Assembly (NCBI GenBank): GCA_914767715.1
Contig: OU612068.1
Span: 10,044,001 to 10,108,000, forward strand
Source: Membranipora membranacea
Taxonomy: Eukaryota; Bryozoa; Gymnolaemata; Cheilostomatida; Membraniporidae
Length of the DNA stretch: 64,000 bases
Reading direction: 5' to 3'
The notes under the pieces were generated by a model. That model was not told where the DNA came from and searched no databases. It saw nothing but the letters and a program-made list of their open reading frames with translations. Of the stretch, positions 41,800-54,800 are shown in pieces. Position 1 is the first letter of the stretch; each line of letters begins with the position of its first letter. A program made the translations under genes and the position numbers.

Positions 41800-41938
41800 A
41801 AACTCCCAATAATACCAGCTTTTAATTTTTTTAAATCTGAAATTGTACTATTTGCAATTTGCAATTTGTCGTAACAATATTTCGCTAGTTTTGTTCAGTA
41901 TCATTGTATCCGCTCTTGTAAAAAAAACAAAAGGTTGC

Positions 41939-41944
41939 AATAAA
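41939..41944 (+). terminator. Poly(A) signal AATAAA downstream of TRIM D
   Basis: Canonical hexamer 140 nt after the TRIM D stop codon, the first on this strand after the gene, so it is a reasonable 3' end signal. Confidence 0.5.
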
Positions 41945-42935
41945 TGACTGAGACTTGGCTGGAAAATTCTTTTTCCTAAAGATTTGGTTTGTAATTCTGA
42001 GTGATTATTTGAAAATTAACATTCTCTAGCCATTGTTAGCCCAATAGGTGATAAGATTGTTTCAAGGAACTGGAATGAGTTTTCAATTGTTAACCACGAT
42101 CACAGGGGTGGTTGAGATAAAGCCCATTTTCCGGACTTTGATAAAACGCTCGGTGAACTCACACACTATTGAGAATTCTCTTCAGCGCAAAGCGTGATAA
42201 TTGTTTCGATCTAGAGTTAGTTTGATCCAATGTCACTCGTTCAATGTAATGCCAGGAATATGAGCAAGAAAACAGGGAGCTCAGTGATAAGTATATGCTC
42301 CGCCATATACATAATATATAATGTTTACATGATTATTTAACCAGGTGAGAGTCAGTGAATCAGGAACAGGCTAGCGTTAACTCATGCCTGGACTTCGGTT
42401 TTACTCTTACCAGTGATTTGCTCAATAACATTGAACCAGTGTCCTGTTCATGGTAAATCTGTCTGATAGTCTGATAGGAAGAAAATGACAAAAAGAGAAT
42501 GAATTTATATATTCTTACATTATAACAGTTTTCATTCATTACTTAATAGCTTATCAATAGTTACCACAGATAGGAAAACATTTTCGCTCTCTCATGATAC
42601 AGTCTTCAAACAGAGATTGATAACATTTCACCCCTTGTGCAACTTCAAGTCAATTTCGTGGCCAAATCTCCATGGAAAACTCGGAGTATTGCATTATGGG
42701 TAATCTGAATCATGTTGCATCACTCGTGGTTGTTGCCATCGACTAAAATTATTTATCTGTTTGTTTCAAACAAAGAATGGGGCTATTCTATAAGACCAGG
42801 TGACAGCTCATGGTTTTGATGATCTACTAAGTTTGGTGATATACCGTTCACGAATATAATTGAAATCTATTGACTTGTACTTTCCATTGAGCATTGATTA
42901 GCATCAGAGAGGGTTTCCTATCCTCACTGTAAGCA

Positions 42936-42971
42936 CCATAAACATATAAATATATGAATATATGTTTATGG
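42936..42971. repeat. Inverted repeat with 13-bp arms
   Basis: CCATAAACATATA, a 10-nt AT loop, then TATATGTTTATGG: perfect arms in the gene-free region downstream of TRIM D. Confidence 0.75.
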
Positions 42972-43635
42972 TTAGCACCAGGGAGTTAGCACTGATCTAA
43001 AAGTCAGTGTAAGTGTGTTAGTTGTGTCTTCTTTCTCCGTGTAAGGACAACTCCCAATTTTTTCCAGCCAAGTATGCTGTGCATCCAAGTTTCTTGATTA
43101 CATATCTGTCTTTATTTGATCGAACAGAGGTGAGTAGGCTGGTATAAGCCTTGAACTGGACACAAGTACAGACAAAATTATTCGTTTCAGGAAAACTATT
43201 GTGTATTTTATGCAGTTCAGATCTGTTCACCTGACTTTGAGGAACCATGATGAGAGCAGGCTCAGCTTACTCAGTTCAGAAAGGTCCTTGAGATATAAGA
43301 ACCACAGTGGTAATCAATTTTTGTATTTTCTAAATAAACTGTTGACAGGCTTATTTTTGGAAGAGAAAGATATATACAGCTCTGTTATAATTCTCCCAAT
43401 TGGACAGGAGTCCCCCAATATTAAGCCAATGTGCGGTTAGGTTTTAGTGAATCGACAATCCACTCAACCTAACTAATCTCATGCTCTGAATGTCACAGCA
43501 TACAACTTACATACATACTAACAACAAGTTTTAAACTGTTTAGAAAATTCATTCCATCATGTGCCAATTTTTCACTCTGTCATGTGTGCCATGTGAGTCT
43601 ATAAGAATTGTACATCAGTGTATAACTTAAGCACT

Positions 43636-43660
43636 ATTTTATTTATTTATTTATTTATTT
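43636..43660. repeat. (ATTT)n microsatellite
   Basis: About six ATTT units downstream of TRIM D. Confidence 0.9.
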
Positions 43661-46600
43661 GTTTAAAGAGGTTTTCTAGAAAGTTTACAGATAACAGAGT
43701 AGTTAAAAAGTAACTTGTTGACCTCTACACACAGCTAAATACAAAAAAAAAGGGGTTATACACAAATAAATGATGATGATCTAGAAATGGGAAAGTAAGT
43801 TATATATGGCTTTATAGAAAAAGAAAATGATATATATACATATAAAATTATTGTACTTGTATCGATTATTATCAAAATTATTAGTTAAAAGATAGTAGGC
43901 TCTCAGCTGTTTCAGTCTGAAATTGTGCAGCAGATTTAAGAGAGCTGTTTTGCCAAAATGTGTCCTAAAGGAGGGTTTTACTGAAAAGTTACTTCTAAGG
44001 GAGCGTTGGTGTTTGATTCATTGTCCGGATCTCATGTAAGCAGCTGCGTTTGTATTATCTATAAGCTTGGTAATCAAGATTTTATAAAATATTTGCAAAT
44101 GATAGGCTCAGTTTCGGTCAGGACAAGGAGCTTTTGTCATATCTCAGAGTTGTCGTCTCATGCTTGATTACATAGCAGGAGGCGTGGCCTACTTTCCATG
44201 TTCTTCTATTGGATAACTGATAATATTTTGATCTGAAATTCGAATGCAGCAATTTACTACAGCAGACAGCACGGCCAGGCACAGGTGGTTTTTTTCTCAT
44301 CTTCAAACATTTTACACCATCATCACTGATCAATATTTTAGGAGTGGACAAAAGAGAAGAAAAAACATATAGCTATCAAGGTAAGCAAGCCATACCAATG
44401 CAATGATTTTATTTAAGTGTTTTACTTGTCACAGTGTATGATTATTTATTTCACACTGGTCATCAAGGCATACCAACGTGATATAAACATACATTGGCGA
44501 TATTGTGTTATGTACAAACCCATAATTAATATGATTGTCCATCGATGCCCTAGATTCGCGATGATGTTATGATTTCGCTTTCGCTGCTGGTGTATGATCA
44601 GCATAGTGTGGCGAAGTAGGGATACCAAAGCAAGGCAGATCTAGACTGTGACATAGTTGTCATAGTTGTTAGGGAGGTATAATTACAAGACTGCGATCAC
44701 TTTGACTGATGGCTAAGCACGCTGATAGCCGTTCATCGACATGTCATTCCGATTCACATTCACTTGAATTGCCTGTTTTGCTTTTCATCGATGGAACTGG
44801 TTTCTGCTTGCTGTGGACGTGGTGATCAGTTGGACTAATTTGTACCTTTGCATTACAAGAGATTAGGAGTTACTAATTGACATCCTGTATACCATCCTGA
44901 AGTGACTCAGTGTTTGCTCGGTGAGATGAGGAGTACACCTGCAGCTGAGAGGGTGATGAAGGGGCCTCGCATTATGAATCATAGCTTGTCATAATCATTT
45001 GAAAATCAGCAGAGTGTCTGAGTTTATGAAGCACCAAGCAAAGGTGTCACTCTACCCTCCGTAGTCTATTTGGCTATAGTTTGGTTCTATGGGCTATTTT
45101 CACACGCAGTATGTCACTTCCTATGTTCTTTTGTTTTAACTCATATCTTAGGATATTAATCATGATAAATTCAATACTTGATGTATAGACAGTATTATTT
45201 ATATATTTGTTTTAGAATTGTTGTAATGAACGCACTTAATAACCGATCAGGTTTGAGACCATTCTCATACTTGTAAGGTTGGTCTGTGTAGATGATCTAG
45301 GTCTATTGATCACTCATGTTTTATTCACCTGGGAAACAAGATTCGTAATTTGCATCCGCTGTTACATAAAAATGGTCGATGAGGACTCTGTATGCACCAT
45401 GTTCATACAATTGTGACCTGTTTCAGCCAGACAGGCCGATTACATATTGATATTGCTGGTCGAGCAGATTGAATTTTATATGGTGTCCAAATGAAACGAT
45501 AGTAACTATTGTGCGGAGAGTCGCTGTTTATTTTATGTATTGGATGTCACCTTTTTGTTGTGCTGGTAAAATTGAGTGATTGGAAAAACAACACACCATG
45601 CTGATGAGCTGTCTCTATCTTCGTGCTGACTTCAAATTGAGTTTGAATTAAGTTACATTGTATCGAAATTGATTCAAGCGTCCACTCTACGCCTTGTGCG
45701 TTCTCATCCTTCAAAATAGCGTGAAATGTGAATACTGACTTCGGTATTGATTTACTTTGGAAACAATATTGAAGTGCATAGTTAGATAAAAGGTGTGTCC
45801 AGCTGGGATGTTTTGATATAAACTGTATGTTAACTTTTGCTACTGGCTAGTCTCCTGCTGTGCAACATTGTCTACGTTTTTTTAGACATGAACTTGATCA
45901 GTTTCTCGTTTGGCTAGAAAGAACTCCTCGATTTAAGTATAGAAGTCAGTAATTGGCCGTCGTTTTCTCCGATGAATTGCACTGGGACTTGTGCGGCAGC
46001 TCTTTATCGACAGTGGCAGCGTTATAATAAGCAATTTTTGGTAACATCTGTGTTGCATAGGCTGCCTAATATCGGGAGTTGTTAGCTTGTTTACATGCAT
46101 ATATTTTTCTAATTTGGTCTAGTGTTTTTATAGTGACCCTACACTTATTATTTCATTAACCCATTAACTAGCTCTCAGAAATGTGTTCCTAAATGGATAT
46201 TTATGTCTAATTTGCTTATGCTCCGTCCGACAGTCTTTTATTCCGGCTCATTTATTGGAAAAATGTCTCAGACCGAAAAAGATGCCAGTTTCTGTTCGGA
46301 GATTTTCAAAGATATATGATGGACAGTAAGCGCCATCTAGTATTTGTGAAGATGTGGCCTTGATAAAATTCTGAGCTATTGACAGACGATTTTAATAGTT
46401 CCAGTTGATCTGCTTCTGTAAAAACCAAATATTTACTCATAGTAGCTGTGCAGAGCTCTTGCCCACTACATGTATGACTGTCAGCGCTGAGCAAAGGGCT
46501 TACTTTGCAGCGGAATTTTGTCTATGCAAGATGAATGCACACACATTGGAATGATTTGGTGGCTAATCCCCAGAGTATGTTTACGCAGAAGGATTAAGGG

Positions 46601-49600
46601 CCGTGTGTTGGTTCATGTCTTTGTCCAGTTTGGTTACATGTTGTTGATTCACTGTGGGAGCTGCATTGCTATTCAAACTTACATGGCCCTTAAAATTTTT
46701 CAAGGAGATCAAGTTTATGGCCCTGTGATATGAAAGCAGTGCCCTTTCTGTAACAATAAGTGTGGTGGTCTCCCCTATTGTCTAGGAGAGTGTTATTACC
46801 CCCTGACTCAATAAAATCAGTGCGGTGTGCCGAGAACTAAGCACTGTCTAAACCCACTTATACCTTTTTGTGATTTTTGGCATGAGGTGATTTTAATATT
46901 TTGGTTTATTTCATAAGAATGTTATTTCAATATGGAATTATTACCGCCTCTTACAATTAGACCTTACAGTCTATGATTGTGAGTTATTGGCTTTTACTGA
47001 CAAGTGCTTTCTTAGCTCCTTCTGTTGAGCTACTGCATTCACAAAATCAGACCACACCTTTGTCAAAAGTCAAAAAGTTTAGCCATACTGTCTGGTTTTC
47101 TACAATAGAGCGAACAACTTTTGTGTCTGTGAGGCGAGAGAAAATGTGTTATATTACTGAAATGAACCTCATTGCTTCAAATTAGAGCCTTTGTACTTTC
47201 AGTTTAATCTCAATTTGTTGGCAACAGTTTTTAATATCAGTTTTTAACCATACATGTTGAGCAAACAGCGGGATAGCGGCGAAGATATTGTATTCTCTTT
47301 GACATATTACCTAAATCATCACATAACTAAATTACACCAGTAGAGATGGTGCCTTATGTTGATGATTGCATCGAGACAGTTTCTTGTTTCATCGCAAAAT
47401 TCAGTTTATATCAGATTGAGTTTCATTGTGTCATACAATTAAAATTAATTGAAAAGGAATCTTTTTAGCCACGCAAGACAAAAAATTGAGATATGTTGTG
47501 TGGGATTATTCACTCTGCCTATGAATGAATCTTGTGCCATCTCTCCTTGGCGGACATTATCGGGCTTATTGTTTAAAGTTAATGTAGATTGACTTCACAT
47601 AACTCCCTCTTTATTTTCTGCATTTCCAAGTTAGGGTGAGGATCAATCTCAATAGCCTTAGATTCATCAGTGGTGTTGGCCTGTAGGGGACTGAAGACAG
47701 TAGATAATCCTATATCACCCTCAGTTTAAATTGTTGATGAATGCTGAGGTTATCATCTGCATTCCTCATGTGTAAATGTCAATCTGACACCAAGAAAGAG
47801 AATGCGATGTCTAGTTTTGGATTTCTGAGATGATCGTTATGTTCGTTTTGATATCCAGTATCAAGATTATGATAATATGATATGATGGCTTAGAGCAAGT
47901 CGTTTATTTATTGTATCCTGTCTGTATATATTGAGTTTTTTGTTTCTCCAAATTAACACAAAGGGCTCAAGGCGTCAAAAATGCCTTGTGATAACTGACT
48001 GACTGCAATCACTATTATTGCACTGTCGCCCAGATAAAACCTGGCCGTTGTTTTTTTTGGAGGAGTTGTAACTAAGCTGTATTGTTGATAAGGCGGGTCA
48101 ACGAGGGCCGGCCCTCAAATATTTCTCAGCTGCTACTTTTTCTTCGCCTCCCCCTGTATACAGTTATTAATTTATTTGTACTGTATAGTTTACTCAGAGG
48201 AGCGTGCTTTGTTCAAAATTTTATCATTAGCTTATCTAAATTATTATTATAAGCTACCCTTCTGTTGTGTTTTGTCTCTTGATACAATTCATGTGGACCT
48301 TAATTTATACAAATTCCCTTTCTGCATTCATTTACTGCGGCCAACTGAATCACACTGTCAATTGGCTGAATCCTTGGTAACGTTGGAATTAATTATAGGT
48401 ATACGATTCACTACGAAGCATCCAAGCAGGCTACTTGGCTGATTCGTTGTAATTTTAGGCATTCTTGTGTAGCAGTTGGACTGCTGTGGACCACAAACTC
48501 ACGCTTCTCTTCAACATCTGTTAATTTTCTGTTTGTCTGTCTGTCTGTCATCTTATCACAACTCCAGGAGTAAGTTCCCACACAGCTGCAGTGACAAAGC
48601 TAGCAGGTCGATAGAGCTAATTCAGGATTGATTAAAATTAATATCATCGAGCTTATTTAGAGTTGTTAAGGCACAGGCAATTTAATTCAGCTGTTTAGTC
48701 AAGGTAAGCCAATTATATGTTTCCTTAATTGTGCACCTCTTGCTGCTGCTGCTGTATCGATCCAATTTTCAACTTAAAAATCACTACACTGCTGTTTTGG
48801 TTGCAACCTATATTACCTGTTTGAACCTTTGCTGTATGGAAGTTGTATTGGGTCAGAGTAACTCCCTGGTCAGAAGACTACCTTTATGCATATTGGATGA
48901 GGGCTCAGATCAGAGTAATAGTTGCTCAATGTGATTTATTGTTTGGTGTCACACGGTTTATGACAACTGAGTAGAGCAGTGTCACATTCGGTGACTAAAT
49001 TCAGTAATTTCTTGCACTATAGTCAGTCTGCGTAGCACCTTGCTCAGGTTTTTGATCGTTGTATTAGCAGAGTCACAAAATTCCGCTGCAGTCGTTTCAT
49101 TGATTATGGGGAGTAATTATAATAATTTCAACATCTATGTTCATCAGCTGCAAAGAATTACCTGTGTCCCGATCAATCAGAAAAATACTAGCGCTAATTA
49201 GTACCCCCTTAGCATGTGTGGCCAAAATGAAAAAGTTCAAACAATTGTTCAATAATAATCACGCCAAGATGCAAAAGGGCGCCTGTTCACCACTGGTTTG
49301 GCGATAGCATCACCCGGAGCTGGCTTTATTCTTTCCTTCCTTGTCTGAGGTTTGATTATACAGTACTGGGTGATTTGTGCACTGCGTGTCGTAGTCAACA
49401 GGGGAATAAGTGCTGTTTACCCCTCCAATAACCTTGCATGTGTTAGAAAAGCTGTGACAGACACAGTGCACTCTCTCTATTCACAGGAGACATAACTTTA
49501 CAAACATTGGCTGTCACTGTTTATTAAACTTGCACCTGAAAGAACCCGACAACAACGGCATTAAAGCATTATTTACCTCTCTGCAGAGTTCTGCTTGTTT

Positions 49601-51670
49601 GTTTAGCCTGTCCACAGTCTGATAATAAAACCAAACCCTGATTTTTACTGGTTGTGTAAAAGATTATGATATATGAAGGTGACCCGACCAATATACATAC
49701 AATAAGCGCCAATACTCATAACTCTAGCTTTGGAAGATTGGCCAATTTTGAGATATTATTGTTGAATGAAGGTGAAGTACCTTTGTTGTGGTGGCCAAGT
49801 GTGATGGCTGTTGTAAAGAACTCTATCTCCTTTTGCTTGGGGTAACAGCAGTACCCAATGAAAGCATTTGGATGAAAAAGTTTGGAAACAGTTCTTGTCG
49901 ACAGTTCTGCTCATTCCCATGGGAGTTACAGTTATTTGTTTGATTGGCTCATAACTCCAAAAAGAGCCGATTGGGGAAGTTTTGATAATTAGATTTGAGT
50001 TCGTGTAACATTGATTTGTGCAAAGATTACCCAGTCTCGCAGGATTAATTGTGATGATAGACGCTTTGCTGTTAGATTTGATCTGATTCCAATGCTGACA
50101 ACTATCATACGAGTTTATAGAAATAGAGATGATCTTGATATCGTAGCCAAAGCAGTCGTAAATATTCATCATTTTATTAATATAAATAGCAGGCTGAATG
50201 TTTTCGCTCATTGAATACATTAAATATAACACTTTTCTGTTATTTGTAACATGGCAACCGAAAAGATACAGTTTCGGTATTTCTGTATGCAGTAATATTC
50301 ACCTTTTATTCATGCTGTGGAAATTCTGGTGGAATTATGCCTACAAATCTGAAATCCCACTGCATTTGGTGTTTCTATGGTATCATAACCATAATTGACT
50401 ATGTATTAGGTACATTATCCACTGTAATAAATGACCTGCTCCACCCCCTGCTGAAACGGAAAAGCTCCAAAGCTTTTGGATTACAGACAATGCAGAGGAG
50501 CAAGCTGTTAGATACGCTAACGGGGCTTGTTCCGCTGTTTGAAGTTGATGTTGGTGATGCGCTGTTTTGATGTTGACTGACAAACCATAGAAGATCAAAA
50601 ACTATCTTATTTTCTGTTGCACAACCAAGGCAGTTGTTTCTCATCACAACAAAACTGCTGGTTCTATTTAAAGGCGAGGCGCTGGGTTTATTGAAGGTCG
50701 AGGCAGGCTTCCTGTTGTCCATGAAAAAGGGAAAAACTTTCAGAGCATTTTGTTTCTTTATGAGTCAGTAATTAAAGTTTTATGAGAAGAATGCCTGAAG
50801 TGATGGGCAGGCAGGTGTTAGATTGCTAATCTCCTCAAAGTTGCAAGTTTTGATCTGAAGATCATCTGAACCTCCCATCGATCTGACACAAGAGTTACAA
50901 CAAGTCTACAGCGTGTTTGTTAATATGAAAAGGTGTCAATATTTGTGAGAGGACATCACAGCTTGCTTATAAACATTCTTTGTTTGTCAGAGTTAGAGAG
51001 CCTCTCTTTGAACCTACCATCTCTCTCATTCATTAGGCCGTCTAAAATTGATATTTGGCTGAGGATTTATGACAGGCTGAGAGTTGAGCTGAATGTAGAA
51101 TGGTGATATTGTCTTGATTATACGCTGGCAGCTTACCAAGCATGCTTATATTGATTAGAGGACATAATTACCGTGTATCCCAGTACACACTCTGATTGTA
51201 CATTGATGTTATGTAACTACTGAAGAGGGCCACAGCTTGCACGCTTCACTGTGACACTCCAACACACAACCATTAATGTCTGCCCAACCATGTGAAGACA
51301 AGCATATCCCGAATCCTGTCCTGATTTTGTCATTGTTGTTGAGCATGTGCCAATTTCAGAAATGGACCCGTCCTTTAATTAAAGGAAAGCTGAGTGGTGC
51401 TTCTTTCGCTGTGTCATTGCACCAAGTACCATCACAAACTGGGTTTGACCAGCATTCTGCAAATTCATTTATCCCAAGTATGCTTTGTAACTGATGATAT
51501 TATGGATACATTACGGCATCAATTAGTCATTGGCTTGATTGGTTTGTAATTGTAGAATTGGCACTCAAACCGCGAAGAAGACACTTGGCATTAACAAGAA
51601 GGAAGCAAAGACAGATAGATAGATAAGGCAGCAGAGTCAGCAGGAAGGAGTCAGCTGATCATAGATAATC

Positions 51671-51820
51671 ATGGCATATATCCTGTACACTACTCTAGTG
51701 TTGGCTATCAGCACATCATTGACTCAGGCCAAGCTACCATTAGAAGACAGCACCGCCATAATTAACCAATTATTTACCTACGCCATAGACCCACAGGACT
51801 TTCCAAACACACAGATAAAG
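51671..51820 (+). CDS. DAG1: Dystroglycan exon 1: signal peptide
   Basis: 50 codons from ATG. Hydrophobic signal peptide with likely cleavage after TQA (residue 20), then YAIDPQDFPNTQIK, the first strand of the cadherin-like domain. Donor GTAATT. Confidence 0.85.
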
Positions 51821-54800
51821 GTAATTAATTAGAGAAATAATGTGCTGATTCCAGTGATAAGAAATGCTGTAATTGGTAAATAAAAGGCTTCTGCGTTTCA
51901 CCCTCCTCAGCGATACTTCAGCATCACCATACTTACCCTTTGAATAATTAAAGACCCCTGATGTAGATTTGGGAATGATAAATTTAGTTATGGTAATGTC
52001 TGGTGGCCTCAAACCCTTTTGACACCAGCGGAGCATTAACCATTGTTGTTTGGCTGGGTTCCATAGTTTATGGTTATGTACACACGTTTGGAGATGTGAT
52101 GATTTGCTGAGATAAGTTGTGCATTTAATGAAGCATGCCTGATAATGTACTGAATACATAGATCGTAGCCAACTCAGCATTTTTGCATCTCTTTAGCGAT
52201 GCTTTGATGAAAAATTCCCAAACAACAAACAACAGTTTTAATATAGTGGTAGGTTTTTCACATTGAAATTCTCCACCTCTCCGAAGGCTATAAAGTATCG
52301 AGTTGTCAGTTTTAAGATATTTGGTGACCTTCTAATCTGTGGTTTTGGCATAAAAATCCTGAGAAAAAAACCTCCTCAATGGCTGAACAATGAAAAGGTG
52401 TTCACTGTCATAATACCCCAATCATAATGGTTATCTCATGTTAGGCCATTAAAGCATTGTATCCATTCTGACAGGTTAGGTTTTAGTATGTTGACACATG
52501 AGCTTTTTTGTTCAGAAGTGTTACTATAATTTAGCATTTAACAAATATGACATTAATATTGTATGATTATATAAAATTATTCTCAGAAGATTAGTGTTGT
52601 CAAAGTCACTCAGAGTTGAATGACAAGACAAGATAGCTTTTTAAAATGACAGTTTGTGCATTTACTTAGTCTACTATGCTAGACTTTAGGCTCAAATTAA
52701 AATTGATCACTGAACAATGACTTTGTTGAATGAATAGCTCTAAAAGCATCCAGGTCGTAGGATACTATTCACCACCAAACTGGTTGCACATTCTGCGCAT
52801 TGTTACGTAGTACCAACATTCTTAGCCCTGTGTCATGACATAATAACATTGATGTTTGCACCTAGGACAAATCTGAATAATTCATGATGACAGTCTGTTG
52901 GTTAATACTTGCATGCCACAATTGAACACCATAAACCCAAAGATGGAAGTAAAATACTGGCATTATGTTGGTGGGTTTATTGTATCACAAATGCTGCAAG
53001 TTTTTGGTGCTATACTATTGCATGTCGTATAACAAAAAATGTTTGTTTATTCTAGGTGACGGAAACAGGACAGACTGGGCTACCCTCATGGCTCACATAT
53101 GATAGTACTACTAATGAGCTGAGTGGTGTCCCGACAGCCAAGGACAAGGGAACTGTCATCCTCTCTGCGGGTGAAGAGATGTTTGCTGTCACTGTCACCC
53201 ACCCAAGCAGAAGTCAGGTAGCTCAGCCTGTAGCCTCCACAGAAGAAATTGTCTGCAAACCCCACGACTCCATCACTCTTGTATATGTCAAGCTGAATGG
53301 TGACGTTGACAGCATGTCCGGACATCAGAGGTCCAAACTGGTACGTGGAATCTCAGAGCACCTGTCCCTACAACCTCAGCACATCTCCCTCTCCTCCAGA
53401 CCCACAGATCTCCTGGAATCAACAGCCGCTCTGGTGTCAGGTGCTGGAGACATGCCAACAGCTGATGATAGCCTCAGTGTTCTCAGCTGGATTGTTGGTT
53501 GCGGGCCGGTCATGGCTCATCACATGGACATCTTGGAGAAGGTGGAGAGCTCAGCTAAGGATGGCTCTATGAGTAAGCTGTTAGAGACACCTGTCAGTGG
53601 ATGGCAGGTACAGAACAATCAGCCTAAGGTTATATCCAAGAGGAGACTGAAACGGGCTTTCGTCACTGCCACCCCTAACCCTGAGGAACCAAGTAAGTAT
53701 GAATTAACAGAGATAGTCTGAGCCCCCAGACTCTCCCCCTCGCCTGACGGCCCCAAGACCAGAGATTTCCTTGCCTAGATATCAATGTCCTCTTTGGTCT
53801 GTTGCTAGAAACATATTTCCAGGAACTAAATGCGCAGGGGAAGTAACATTTTTAATGTCTGCACTGCAGGTGGTGAGGTGATCTATAAAATATATACAAA
53901 CTCCTCTTGGCACATCTTCTAACATCACCGTGTACCATGTAACACAAGTAGTCAAAACATAAATTGAACTTTATCTCATCCTTGCTGACTTGCGGTGCCT
54001 CAGTAACATGGAATATAGTTCACACATCCTTTGGGAACAGATTTCCATTATGCAATTAGATTACGTTTGATGCCAAGTAATGGTGATTGGTGACAATTAT
54101 CTTAGTTACAAGAAGGTGATGCTTTTGCGCTGAGGAAATGTCATGAGGATCATATACCAGCGTGTCATGTCCTCAGAACAAAATATCATGACATTTCTTT
54201 TGGGTGCAACATTATACCAGCTAGAGATAATTATAGAAATAGACCGAGAGATAAGGTTTCTTTACCTCGATCTCTTTGGCGCAAGTGTGCGGATTACGCA
54301 ACGCCTGTTTACTCTATGATATGGATGGTATTCACAGACCAGGGCTAGCAGACTGTGGAGGACTTGTAGCAAATAAATACCTGTTGTGCATCTTAAGAAA
54401 ACTAGAAGTTAATGACTGAAATAGCACATGTGCCCGGCCCTTGTTAAAACTTTGACCATTTTGCCTAGATGTTAAAATATCAATCTCACAAAATTAACAA
54501 ATTCGGAAATCCGGACCTACAAAAGAAAAGGAAAATAGGTTAGATAATAGTATGACTGGTTCTTTTGAAGAGCTTTAGTGATGCCTGAGATGCCTAAAGG
54601 GCTGATTCGTCGGGGAAATTGGAGCGTTAAACCAGCATCTACATTTATCGCGTTCTTCATGCCCCATTAAGCCAAACATCTCGAGCATTTTATTTTCTTG
54701 TCCTTTCACAGCCAAAGTCACAAATTAAATCATACAAACCTATAATTTTATCTCACGCCCGACAGTCAAGTTGAGAGGTCAATTCACCAGCCCTGTCACA

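Larger units (their letters stand above)
41945..51670. other. Long gene-free stretch (9.7 kb)
   Basis: No open frame here shows a recognisable domain or a consistent splice chain. It holds the repeats at 42936-42971 and about 43636-43660. It may contain an upstream untranslated exon and promoter of the dystroglycan gene; GGCGTGGCC and ATTGG motifs near 44185-44215 are only suggestive. Confidence 0.5.

Noticed and set aside
44180-44220. GGCGTGGCC and ATTGG motifs resembling a GC-box/CCAAT promoter
   Set aside because: Isolated short motifs 7.5 kb from the first dystroglycan coding exon with no start-site evidence.
50337-50722. Opposing open frames (77 and 107 codons) upstream of dystroglycan
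   Set aside because: Both strands are open, neither shows a domain or signal peptide, and splice sites are not convincing; likely chance.
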